A stretch of DNA of 64,000 bases from Entomortierella parvispora (lineage: Eukaryota > Mortierellomycota > Mortierellomycetes > Mortierellales > Mortierellaceae). Position numbers and translations under genes: made by a program. This document shows, one piece after another, positions 12,140-21,906 of this stretch. The stretch spans positions 930,001 to 994,000 of the forward strand of contig OY752143.1 in assembly GCA_963573315.1 (NCBI GenBank), read 5' to 3'. Below the pieces are notes generated by a model. It was not told where the DNA came from and did no database searches. It worked only from the letters and a program-made list of their open reading frames with translations. Within the stretch, counting starts at the first letter, position 1, and every line of letters starts with the position of its first letter.

Positions 12140-13958
12140 TTAACTCCCAAGATATTGCTACCAACCGCAGCCACAATTATGTACTTGTTGCAAGCTCGCA
12201 ATGCAGCCTCTCTTTGCATAAACCACTTTGAACCAGGTCAAAACCGACATCGAATCTGCTTGGGATGCTTGAGGTTCTAAACAGGCAGTCATCAAGCACT
12301 ATCGGTCTGCCAAGAAGGCCCTTGTCAAATTCAGCGATAGGGAATCGGATCCCCTCACTCTGAAGGACATGATTGCAGCGGTCCAGGACCTTGACGTTGT
12401 ACTCAATCGCTCTAGAGAGCAGGAAAGAGCTACCAAGTGTAGACAAATAGGCAGATGCTCTGAGGTAGGATATCCTTCTTGTTCCTTGTCAGCATTGAAT
12501 GGCTGGTATTTTGCAAGGCCCTGTAACTGAAAACCAACGTTGCATTTCCAACAGGCAAACCCTCGACGAGAAAATGAAGGTTTATGCAGCTACTACCGCC
12601 CCTTCTTTGATGGGATCAGGACTCTCTCCGATAATTGCCTAAGCAGGATTCACCCACTGGCACTCTTTAGCGTCGTCAAGCAATACCACTTCTGGTGTGA
12701 ACTCTAACGCCACTCCCACCCCACATCAGCTACCACCCCCTTCTCCTCAATCGGCAGCTAGTGTCAATCTGACGACTCTGACGTTTTTTTTAGCAATGAT
12801 GTAAATCCCGAGCCTTGTGCCTATTCGCTACCTGGTCCAAAAGAACAGCTACAATCCACCCAACAACTCGCCCATTGTATCGCACTGCTGCAACTTTCAG
12901 TTCAAGAGGACGGTCTCTCTCCAGAAGCTGTCGAGTGGTGACAACGCACTTTGAATGACACGGATGAGAGGAATCGCTTGGAGGCCGCGGCTGTCCAAAT
13001 CATTCAGACATATGCCGAGGATACTATGAAGAATGCCGATGCAGTTGACGAGGGTATACAGTTGACCCCTGTACTCGATAGCGACAGCTCTCAATGTCTT
13101 CTCAAGACCTTTATCGACAGCATTAACCAGTCAGAGATTCTACATTCACATTCGCTTAAAGGGTTGGCCAAGGTGATTCAAGGGGCTGCCCCAGGATCCA
13201 TCGACTCAGACGTCCTTGTGTAGTCATTCCTCAATCCCTTCACAAGAAACTCCAGTCTACCCACTCAGAGAGTAATCGACATCAGTATCACCTGCTACTT
13301 GCAACTTCTCGGATTTTGGATGCGATGGGACTCCCATGTCGGAGATGTCGATCGCATCAACCTCCATGGTCCTCTGAAAGATCTACTTCGGTATTTGAGG
13401 TCAGGTGATGATCCCTATTTGACCTTCTAAGCTGAATATGCCACACAGGCGTTGCTCAATGTGTCTGATGACGGCAATATATGGCAGGCAGGATTCAGAC
13501 GACTATGGCTTGTGATGCAAGGTGGTGCAAGACTTTCCAAAGTGCCAGATCCGAGGAAGATAAAAGACGCGCTCGAGGATCCAGAGATACTTTATGAAGC
13601 CGCCAGAATGCTCAGGGGTACTTTGAAGGCGATGAAGGATGGTGAAAGTCCAACATTCACAGCAACGAAGTGCCTAAAGACTCTTTTTACTCCCCCGTCA
13701 AAATCCGCAAATACACCATCCGCATAATAGTGGCTGGCGCGGCAACGTTCACCTGCGGCAAAATCATGACAGGGGATTCAGAATTCAGACTGACGAAATT
13801 TTGACGGGGGTAAATACCACAGTCAAGATTCTGGCGGAGGGAATTCTGACAGGGGAAACCCCAGGTGAGATTCGCTCAGACTGAATTTTGACGGGGGAGT
13901 AAAAAGAAGCTTAGAATACCTTTGTCCGTCTTCCCCGTGTGAGGTAGTCTCGCCACCA
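12140..13958 (+). pseudogene. Decayed Mortierella-type large protein (N-terminal region)
   Basis: This is a broken coding region spread over all three plus-strand frames. The pieces include KTDIESAWDA then a stop at about 12270, VIKHYRSAKKALVKFSDRES (12287-12346) and RNRLEAAAVQIIQTYAEDTM (about 12970-13030). Later ones are TFIDSINQSEI and LAKVIQGAAPGSIDSD up to a stop at about 13221, then DVDRINLHGPLKDLLR (about 13345-13392) and LLNVSDDGNIWQAGFRRLWL (about 13455-13512). Several stops and frameshifts separate them; one gap (about 12463-12555) looks like a retained GT-AG intron. I recognise the order as the helical N-terminal region of a large Mortierella family whose intact members often carry NACHT-like ATPase and repeat domains, but that is from memory. 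The C-terminal part is missing. A MITE-like element splits the last piece, with SLEYLCPSS reading on at 13907. Non-functional. Confidence 0.7.
13683..13906. mobile_element. 224-bp MITE-like element with perfect 22-bp inverted termini
   Basis: The left end (13683-13704, starting CTTTTTACTCCCCCGTCA) and right end (13885-13906) are perfect reverse complements over 22 bp. The interior is non-coding. The nonamer TGAC(A/G)GGGG occurs at 13767, 13802, 13847 and 13889, and inverted at 13692-13700, so five copies lie within 224 bp. The element splits the decayed gene: TATKCLK reads up to its left edge and SLEYLCPSS resumes just past the right edge. I cannot find a clean target-site duplication. It is probably a non-autonomous DNA transposon whose repeated motif would be the transposase-binding site; the superfamily is unknown. 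Confidence 0.8.
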
Positions 13959-13968
13959 TTCCAAATCC

Positions 13969-14172
13969 TTTGGAGGGCTGGTCGGCAAGTAAGTTTTTTT
14001 TTACTATGATCCTGCGGAAGTCCGTCAACAAAATATTTTCAAAGTCGAAAAACTGCTTGATTTTGATGTTTTTCTCTGAGGCTCAGAAGAAATTTTACAT
14101 GGCGTGGAACAAGCCTCGCAGACTTCCGTAGGGTCATAGCAGAATCCTGGAAGACCGACCAGCCCCTCCAAA
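13969..14172. mobile_element. Second foldback element, about 204 bp, imperfect inverted arms
   Basis: The left arm (13969-14024) carries TTTGGAGGGCTGGTCGG and CTATGATCCTGCGGAAGTC. The right arm (14119-14172), read as reverse complement, carries TTTGGAGGGGCTGGTCGG and CTATGACCCTACGGAAGTC. The arms therefore match at both the outer and inner blocks with a few mismatches and a length difference in the spacer (a T9 run on the left). The loop of about 95 bp is AT-rich and non-coding. It sits only 62 bp from the first MITE-like element and its termini are unrelated to it. I see no clear target duplication. Confidence 0.65.
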
Positions 14173-14524
14173 AGAAAAAGTGAGGGTTGTCTCATTTAGG
14201 CACCTTGCCTTCGAACTGGCGGAGGGGGGTGGTGACGAGTCTAGTGTGACGGTTGGATTTGCGCCCGGCGAGAGGCGCAGCTTCCAATTGATGGCGTTGA
14301 AATTGGTGGCGTGAAAATTACTGTAGTGATGGCATCGTTAATGTTTTTCCATCCCTCATTATTCCCTCATTCCTCTCCTCTGCTTTTTCCTCCTCTTCTT
14401 CCTCCTTTCTTCATCTACTTTCTGCTATTCCTTTCATCCTTTCTCATCCTTCTCGTCTCAACCCATCTCTACTCATCTCTCTTCTCACACTCCTTCCCTC
14501 TTCTCATCCTGATTCAAAAAAAAC
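14173..14524. promoter_or_regulatory. Upstream region of the HSP70-like gene
   Basis: No gene. The last 180 bp before the start codon are strongly pyrimidine-rich (runs of CTTCCTCC and TCATCC), ending in an A-rich stretch directly before the ATG at 14525. This is the usual leader composition in this window. I found no perfect heat-shock element (nGAAn arrays). Confidence 0.45.
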
Positions 14525-16374
14525 ATGAAAGGGTCGAGCAAGCTGTTATCAGTTCTGGTTGCTTTGATCATTTCGATCTTCCTTACTTCTGTAGCCGTGT
14601 CTAATCCTACACAAGGAAATGTCATGATGACGCTTGCAATTGGTGACGACACAACGTTCCCTTCTAGAATCGGACTGCGGCACCTTAGAATTGACCACCC
14701 TGTTTACGTTTATTCTTTTCCCCAGATGTTGGATATAGTGCGGCTCGTTTGAGTGTTCTTGTTGGTGCTAACGGACTCGTCTTCGGTGATACCGGTGAAC
14801 CAAGAATAATACTGACCGGTCCAGGAACACACTTTTCGTCTGGGCCATTGGAGTTCAATTGGACAGCTGAAGGATTTCTGTTGATCAAGGATGGCACGGA
14901 TGAAGCGCAGTATGTGCACCCATCCAGTACACTTTTCAACCTTGATCATCCCGTCGAGTTTCGTTCACGGAATAAGCATGATTACCACAACAGACCCCGC
15001 ATCACCGGATACCAGGCATTCACCCTCCTCGACATCACAAGCAAGTATCTGCAAAAATTAATAACTTCTGCGGAATCGATCGTTCGTCGTAGAGTCACGT
15101 TTACAGTCATTCTCTTGCCGAATGGACAAAATGTAAGAACCACAACAAAGAGAACCATTAATCACAGACTCTGGGGGAACTTCACCTCTTACCAAAGAGT
15201 TTATGTTGATGGACACGACCCTCAGAAAACTGAAAACGCGATGCGGGCGGCCGCATTACCGCAACGACCAGATAGCAGCATCACACTGTACAAAAAAGCC
15301 TCTGCTGCTATCTTTCCCTTCGATAACGGTATGGAGTATAGTAGAGCTTTTCTTGTCTATCGTCTCGGCAGCTCAACATTCAAGGTCTCAGTCCATAAAG
15401 TTGAAGGGGGGACTTCTGTCATCGTGTCCTCCGTCTATAATCAACACCTGGGCGGAAATGATTTTAATCAGCGCATCGTCGACTGTTTGCTCCTGGAACA
15501 CAAGACCAAGACTGGTGAGGACCTTTCCGGCGACGACATGTTTCTCCTTCGACTGGGAATTGAAGTAGAGAAGGCCAAGCAAGTGCTCTCTGTCCAAGAC
15601 TGGGCTCAGATTGAAATAGAGTCCCTCTATTCGGGAAGTCAGAGCTTCTCCGAAGTGTTGACTCGGTCCCAATTCGAGAATCTCAACATGGATCTCTTTA
15701 ATAAGACCATCACAGCAATCGATCTGGCCATCAAGAACTCTTTCATGTATACCAAGGGTGATATCCAAGACATTGTGTTCTCTGGTGGATCCGCCAATAT
15801 CCCCTTTCTCCAGTCGGCCATCAAAGAGCATTTTGGTCCTCATAAAAAATACCATGGATTGAATAACCCTGAAACCACCGTAGTATTGGGTGCAGCAAAA
15901 CTTGGTCATTGGTATCAGGATACAAGACACTTTACCGGTGGCGAGTGTTGCTCTCCTAATGCGCAAACATTAACTCTTGGCATCGAGACAACTGGCGGAG
16001 CGATGTTCAAATATACTGACTGGAACTCTGTCCTGACAATCAACAAGATGTACACATTTACAACCACAAAGGATTACCAGGATCAAGTGATCATCCGAGT
16101 GTATGGTGGGGACGGAAAATGGACAAACCAGAACAGGTTCTTAGGCAAGGTCAGACTTACAGGGATTGTGCCGGCTCCCAAGGGAACTCCACAGATCCGA
16201 GTATGGCTTAGCACTTATGGGTGTGGCCGCTACATTAATCTGAATGTCATGGACATGGCCTCTGGGAGAATCAATGCCACAATAATATCCATCGTCTACT
16301 ATGGAAAGAAGCTCGATGACGAGATAGGAGCGTTCGAGCTCGAACCGGCAGGCAAACTGACTCTTTTACATTAA
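14525..16374 (+). CDS. Secreted HSP70-like protein with degenerate ATP loops and no lid
   Basis: Two exons, 14525-14642 and 14726-16374, 588 aa. The splice joins CTTGCAATTG to ATGTTGGATA and restores the start of the HSP70 fold (LAIDVGYSAARLSVLVG). Residues 1-25 are a signal peptide (LLSVLVALIISIFLTSVAVS). The nucleotide-binding domain is recognisable (HLGGNDFNQRIVDCLL; FSGGSANIPFLQSAI) and so is the beta substrate-binding domain (LTLGIETTGGAMFKYTDWNS to VPAPKGTPQIRVWLSTYGCG). Canonical HSP70 has DLGTT at phosphate loop 1 and DLGGGTFD at loop 2; here they read DVGYS and RLGSSTFK, so ATP hydrolysis is doubtful. The helical lid is absent, and the C terminus ends LLH rather than HDEL, so ER retention is not expected. 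Likely a secreted or vacuolar pseudo-chaperone or peptide binder; inferred. Confidence 0.8.
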
Positions 16375-16630
16375 TAAATTTTAAATTATTAATATAAGTG
16401 TAAGGACCGTGCAGTTTTCATGAGTACATGTTTTGAAATCGCCACAAAACATCGAATAAAAATGATACAGAGACAAAACATGGTTTATTTTCTTCCCATA
16501 GTAGAATACAACTATCCGGTAGATTTTGAGGGGGTAACTGTTTCTGGTCCTGGAGAAAATGGCGAAAAGAAAAAAAGGAGACATTTTTCGGTTTCCCGGA
16601 ATTGGACTTAGAATAATTTTGAATGTAATA
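16375..16630. other. AT-rich 3' flank of the HSP70-like gene
   Basis: AT-rich DNA follows the stop codon directly and would serve as a 3' UTR. No gene is supported. The stretch ends at the TA dinucleotide (16629-16630) that would be the left target duplication of the adjacent transposon. Confidence 0.45.
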
Positions 16631-18457
16631 GTCACAATTTTTTTTTTTTTTTTTTCGCGTTTTCTTAGTTATTTAACTTATTTCTACACGTCGTCATAGA
16701 TATCCATATCATCGGGAACTTCCTCATCATCGGTATTATCCTCATCATCGATCTCCACGTTTTCAACTGTCTGCCCAAGCAGATGTGCCTTGCAGGCGCG
16801 CAGTGCTTCCCTCCATGCAGAGATTAGATGCTTCTGTGTGATTTTGGCAAATTCCTTGTAAAGGCGGTCTCGAAGCTGTAGAGGCGATTCATCAACGACG
16901 GGGTCAAGAGCAATTGGGTTCTTTGCGTAAGCCCACACCCTCTCGATGGGTTGAACCTCACAGTGGTAAGGAGGGGTGATGATGATCTTGTGGCCATATT
17001 CTTTTGCTATTCTGGAGCACGCTCTGACTACAGGCCAGTCAATCGTGTCCAAATGATCCATGATCTCTTTGACCGTGTGAGTTTGTCGCTTGGGGGGTGG
17101 GAGATTGATGTTGTTTTCCGTTAACCAAGCGAGAATCTCTGGCTTTCTGGTTGTCTTGCCTGGCTTCGGGTTTTCTCTACGTATATGGTACCTGGCTCCG
17201 TCCATGTGGATAGCGCATCCAACCTTATAGGTGTTCTTGAGATCCTTGCAAAGTTGTTCAAACAATTTTTCGAAAACCTCGGCGTTGAAGTTTCCGTGGT
17301 AGTCTCTTGTGTCCGGGGGAAGGCTGGCTTCCCTAACGGCTTCAGGATAAACTTGCCAACCTTGGGCATCCTTTGCCGGTCGGCCCCTTTTTCTTTTCTG
17401 GACCTTCACCACTTCCTGAACGTCAGCCCTTTGGGAATTTTTGGCTGGTCGACCTCGTTTCCTCTTCTGGGCCACGTGAGCCACCTCAGCTTCCACCACT
17501 ACCTCCTCCTCCTCCTCCGCAATTCTCTCGCCATTCTTGTCCTTAGTGGTCAGCGGTGCGGAAAGGTGGGACAATCCATTTACGGGCCAGATATGGAGAC
17601 TCTTCTTAACGATCTCTGCTTGAACTTTGTCTCCATTATTGTAGACTATGAAAGCGCCAAAGATCACCATCATTGGGCCCCTTCCATGATCTAAGACAAC
17701 ACCACCTTTGGTAGTCCATGTCATCTTCTTGTGGTGGCCTATATGGCAGTATGACTCGTCCAAAAAGACCTCCGGGACCTTAGGACTAGGAGAGTGATCC
17801 AAACGACTAATGTTATCCAGACGCGACCTTGCATACTTTAAACGATATCGAACGTTTACGGGATCATTATATTTACGAGGGCGACGCTTTCCAGAACAGT
17901 ATCGAATGTCTGTGGAACGAAACCGACGACCAAGAGTAGACCTGGATATGTGTGGGGGGGGTGCTGAGTGTTGCAAGGTGGTTGGCGATTGTTCGAAGGG
18001 AGACGTGTTTCCCGGCCAGATTTTGTTCTTGGATATGCTCGCGCACGGACCCCAAAAACGCGGGATCTACTTCTTTGGTCCATCCTGACGTGGTGCGAAT
18101 CTCGGCCGGCGGCCTCTCACCAGACTTCCAGTAGTCCACGATCTCTTTGGCTTGGTGTGTGCCGACCCCAAGTGCCTTGCGTAGCCACTCCCGAGTTTTC
18201 GGTAGTGTCTGGCCAGGACAAGACATAATATACTCATTGACGTACTCAAGGAGGTTAATGAGGTTGATGATCTCGTTTGAAATGAATGGATTCTGGTACC
18301 GTTTTAATGGGATGCGCATTGTGAAGGTGAAGGTGAGAGATCTCTTGCATGGCAGAACCGAACCTCGCGAGTTCGAAAATGAAGTCCAAAAATGAAGATT
18401 GTTTCTGGATTTCAAGCCACTGAAATTTTAAAAATAAAACGCGAAAATTTGTACTGA
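16631..18457 (-). mobile_element. Tc1/mariner-like DNA transposon, about 1.83 kb
   Basis: The element holds a minus-strand DDE transposase. The left end is TA followed by GTCACAATTTT, a T run and TCGCGTTTT. The right end, read as reverse complement, is TA followed by TCAGTACAAATTTTCGCG. The ends thus share a CAAATTTTCGCGTTTT core beside TA dinucleotides (16629-16630 and 18458-18459), as expected of Tc1/mariner insertion. The T run makes the left terminus uncertain by several bases. Near-intact coding capacity suggests a fairly recent insertion between the HSP70-like and NDUFAF7 genes. Confidence 0.6.
16684..18319 (-). pseudogene. DDE transposase (Tc1/mariner-like) with one frameshift
   Basis: The ORF starts at 18319 (MRIPLKRYQNPF) with a helix-turn-helix region (PKTREWLRKALGVGTHQAKE, then VSLRTIANHLATLS). 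The C8 run (plus-strand G8 at 17954-17961) shifts the frame; the second part continues HISRSTLGRRFRST, which is what follows an HTH in Tc1-like enzymes. The catalytic triad is visible in the second part: D in VFLDESYCH, D in IHMDGARYH, and E in VQPIERVWAYAKN. Between the first and second Asp is an insertion of about 90 residues with an acidic run and two AT-hook-like motifs (KRKRGRPAK, twice). The C terminus is acidic. Everything except the homopolymer is open, so the lesion may be a single natural indel or a sequencing error. Confidence 0.82.
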
Positions 18458-18569
18458 TAAAAATGCGACGATCCTTAACAATAAAAAGAAGCCCAACTCA
18501 TTTTAGTCCCTCTACCCTCTATGAACACCAGTATATTTAGTATTCAGACTGTTTTAGACTATCATATTC

Positions 18570-20324
18570 CTAGCTCAATAACATCTTGTTGTTCTCATAA
18601 TACATCAGCATGGGGTTCTCGCCACTATACGTCCTTGTCTTTTCTAAATCGCCATACCGCTCCAAGAATTCTTTCTGTGTCTGAACCTTGACTGATTTCT
18701 CCATGCCAAGCGACGGCCTACACACTTCCTGGTACATATCCCGCAAGAGCTCAAAGTTGGTGGGGAAAAATATGTCAAACATTCCTGGCATGACCATATA
18801 CGTCGAACAAGGAACCATCGTCCCACTGTATCGGGTCTGAACCACTGGTGCATCTGTTCCTGGAATCGCCTCGGGGAGGGTGAAAAAGTCGCTCAAAACC
18901 AGTCGATGCTTTGGGAAGTGGGTCTTCAAGGTCTCGAGGAGGAGGAGTAGTTTAGTCGGAATAAATTCAGGTCCAGTCATGTTGGGTGCAAATGGCAACC
19001 TGTTCCGCAAACGTCTCAAGAGCCTCCGAGAGAGGACAGGGGATCGGTATCCAGTCTGACGTCGGATGGACAGATATTTTTGAATCAGAGGATCAGAGAC
19101 TGGAGTATAAATCTCTGTGTATTCTCCTTCTTCGTCGATCGCCACCATTCCCTGCAAAGGTTCCTCTGTGGCAGTATCGTAGCGGATCAAATCGTGAGAA
19201 AAGTTGTCCAAGACCTCCATGCCGACAAAGAAGCAATTATCGGGGACGAGGGTATCCCACTCAAAGATACTCTTGTTGATGATTTCGACGCAAGAATGCT
19301 GCTTGCGTGCATCCCGCACTTCCTGACGCTCTCCTTGACGCTGCGCCAGCTTTTTGGAAATCTCAATGATCCTGTACCGGGTTCTTTCATAGACACTGGG
19401 TTCGTACTGCTGAATGTAATCGAGAATATTCAACATCAATGTTCCGTTTCCTGCTCCCATTTCGTAGATAATCAGATCTTTGTGGGGGTAGTTGTTGAGC
19501 TTGTACTCTGTCACAATATACTTCGCAATAGCGTATCCGTACCAGGGCTAAAAAAAACCAATAGTTGTGGAGTAAAAGCACAAAACCGTTAGGATAGAGA
19601 ATTGATCATGTCGAATCGATCAACGACCTTGAAAAACACTTTCGGGAATATAATTTGCTATTCTTCATTCTTCATTTTCCTGTACCTTGAAGAGTTCTGT
19701 AGGAGTATGCCAGACCTGTCGAGCGACTTCGTCCCGGACATCCATGTCATCCTCAATCTCCTTGTACTTGTCCGCGATCATGTCCATGAACTCGAGATTG
19801 TCCTTCATCTTTTCAAACTCAAAGTCGGTCTCTGGTGAGAAAATGACGGCCTGTTTTGAAAAGTATCCGTAGTGGGGGTGATACAGTGAATCGTCGATAA
19901 AGTCTCTGACCAACATCTTGGCCTCCAATGGCATGTTCTTGCTCTTTGCAGTATCTTTTGCAGTCAGGATGGGGTATTTGGCGCGAGCGGCAATCTTTGC
20001 GGGAGTATAGCGAGGATCCTCGATCAGGTTACAACGGGCGGCCGAGGTATGAAATCCAGAAGCGGGCGATGCTAAAGAGAGTCTGGTCCGGCTGAGGTTG
20101 CTCGGGAAGGGAAACATGGGCGATGAAGGGGCAACGGTTGAGAGTTGGCTCAGTCGAGGGTGGGATGGTCCCTGAGGCTTCCTTGGAACGACGTGGTGGA
20201 ATGAACAGAATGAATAGTGACGCCCAGTTGCGAGATCCTTGGACGCCTTGGACGAGGGCCAGTGGTAGGTGCCCTTGAGGGGACTCTTGGCGATTCCCCC
20301 CGAGAGTCGCTGGAAGGAGGACAT
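18570..20324 (-). CDS. NDUFAF7: Mitochondrial NDUFAF7/MidA-type arginine methyltransferase
   Basis: Two exons, 20324-19686 and 19547-18570, phase 0, 538 aa. The start at 20324 gives a basic, acid-poor leader (MSSFQRLSGGIAKSPLKG) suited to mitochondrial import; an in-frame ATG lies at 20375. The DUF185/MidA domain follows: FIDDSLYHPHYGYFSKQ, the spliced TPTELFKPWYGYAIAKYI, then the SAM-binding glycine loop IIYEMGAGNGTLMLNI, with later conserved segments FFVGMEVLDNFSHD and RLVLSDFFTLPEAIPGTDAP. In animals and Dictyostelium NDUFAF7 dimethylates an arginine of the NDUFS2 subunit early in complex I assembly; the same role is inferred here and fits a fungus with complex I. It is longer than the human protein mainly at the N terminus. 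Confidence 0.88.
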
Positions 20325-20597
20325 TGTCAAGTAGTGATGAAATGACGGATGGACAGAGTGGGATCCAGCATCCATCTCGCGGATCGTCCTCGGGAGCAGG
20401 GACGGAGAGCCTCTCCGTCCGTGGCTTGTGTATCACGTGATGAAGGCATGCTGCCGTTGGAGGGGAAGAGAACGCGGTGGAGGAGTCTGTCTCTATTCTG
20501 CTCTCTGGAGCAAAAAGAAGACTCGCTGATACCCACCTGCTCGTCGGAGGGTGTGGGCATGGATGCAGCTAGACTCGCTTCTCCTGGGTGTCGCTTG

Positions 20598-20633
<36 letters not shown>

Positions 20634-21906
20634 TAAAACCTTGCATCATCATGTATATACAATCCGTTGACGCGTCGATCCCAAAGTGACGGTGGCCTGG
20701 GCGCGAAAAGGAAAAAAAAGAGTGTTTTGCAAACTAAAAGAAAGGGCGCAGGGGCCCATGATAGCAACAGTGACAATGAGGGTGAGAGTGAGAGTCATGG
20801 TAATGGTGATGGCAGGATGAAGGCGATTGGGGCTGCTATCGTGTCCTTTTTTTTCCCTTTGGGCTGGATATTTGGATGATCCCATCACAGCAACGGCTGC
20901 GTGTCTGTGAGTGAGTAGTGAACATGAATGAATGCGTGAAAAGAGAAAGAGACAGAGAGAAACAGCAACGAACGACATGTGGAGAAACAATTGTTCACTG
21001 CCCATGTCGCACAAGCGATTGGGGAAGAAGAAGGGGAGGGGGGTGTGGGACCAACCAGGGGCCAGGTGGAAGAAGAAGGGACCTGTTCATTCTTGGACAA
21101 CAAGAACAAAAGTGACCCCTGTCCTCCTTATGCCCTGCCCTTCCGTTCGAGGGGGGGAAGAGAGAGTGGAGAGAGTAGGAGAGGGGTGGAGAAAGGCAAG
21201 GGGGCAAAAGACACGATTCGGTCCTGCCCCGAGCAGTGCAAGCAAGCAAGAGAGAGATGGACAAGATGGATAGACAAGATAGACAAAGCAGAAACAAAGC
21301 AGTTGTCTGCCCAGGGGGTGCGTGGTGTGTGGATGGATGGAGGACACAATCCACACGCGCGCACGAGCACACAGACACACAGACATCGTCTTTCTAGTGT
21401 CTCTCTCCTTGCTCGCCTCGCTCCTCTCTTCGTCCTTCCCTCCCTCCATTCACTCATTCCCTTCTTTTCCTTTCCTTTCCTTTCATTCACTCTGCTCACC
21501 CATCCCCTGTCCACTTGTTTCCTTTCCTTTTTCTTCCCTTCCTCTTCCCGCTTCTTTGCCCTCCTCTCCCTGGCTCTTGCCCTCCTTCCCTGCCTTCCTT
21601 TACAGCCTTGCTTGCTTGTCCGCAGTCGCCTTTGTTTCCCCCACCTTTATCCACTCTCGGCCAACGCTGTCTCCACGCCAGGTTGGACCCACCCCCACCA
21701 TAGACGCACAGACAGACAGACAAGAAGACAGACTGACAGACAGACAGACAAGCAAGCACCCCTTGCGCTCATTCCCTTCCTGTTCATCCACTTCATCCGC
21801 CGTTGCTTTTCTGCGTCTTCCTCCCTGGCCTTGATCATTGACTGCACTCTAGTATAGTATAATAGTATAGCTGCATCCTCGCCGCACCAGTCAACCAGCC
21901 AACGCG
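20325..21906. promoter_or_regulatory. Divergent intergenic region between NDUFAF7 and the PSP1 gene
   Basis: About 1.6 kb between two divergently transcribed genes. It is rich in simple repeats: GACA repeats near 20597-20631 and again near 21710-21752, and long CT-rich tracts at 21400-21640 on the plus strand, which lead into the PSP1 start. Overlapping open frames on both strands are low-complexity and lack family features. I identify no discrete promoter element. Confidence 0.5.
20597..20631. repeat. GACA microsatellite
   Basis: A tandem GACA tetranucleotide tract of about eight units with one substitution near its left end, in the divergent promoter region. Confidence 0.85.

Noticed and set aside
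12897-13223. Treating the 90-codon ORF as a separate small gene
   Set aside because: Its sequence continues in order with fragments in the other frames before and after it, so it is one piece of the decayed gene.
20597-20631. CRISPR-like spacing in the GACA, GGAT and TCTG tracts
   Set aside because: Uninterrupted simple repeats with no spacers, in a eukaryote.
20979-21857. 292-codon plus-strand ORF
   Set aside because: It translates microsatellites and CT tracts; its TDRQT and SFPFLS runs are simple-repeat translations.
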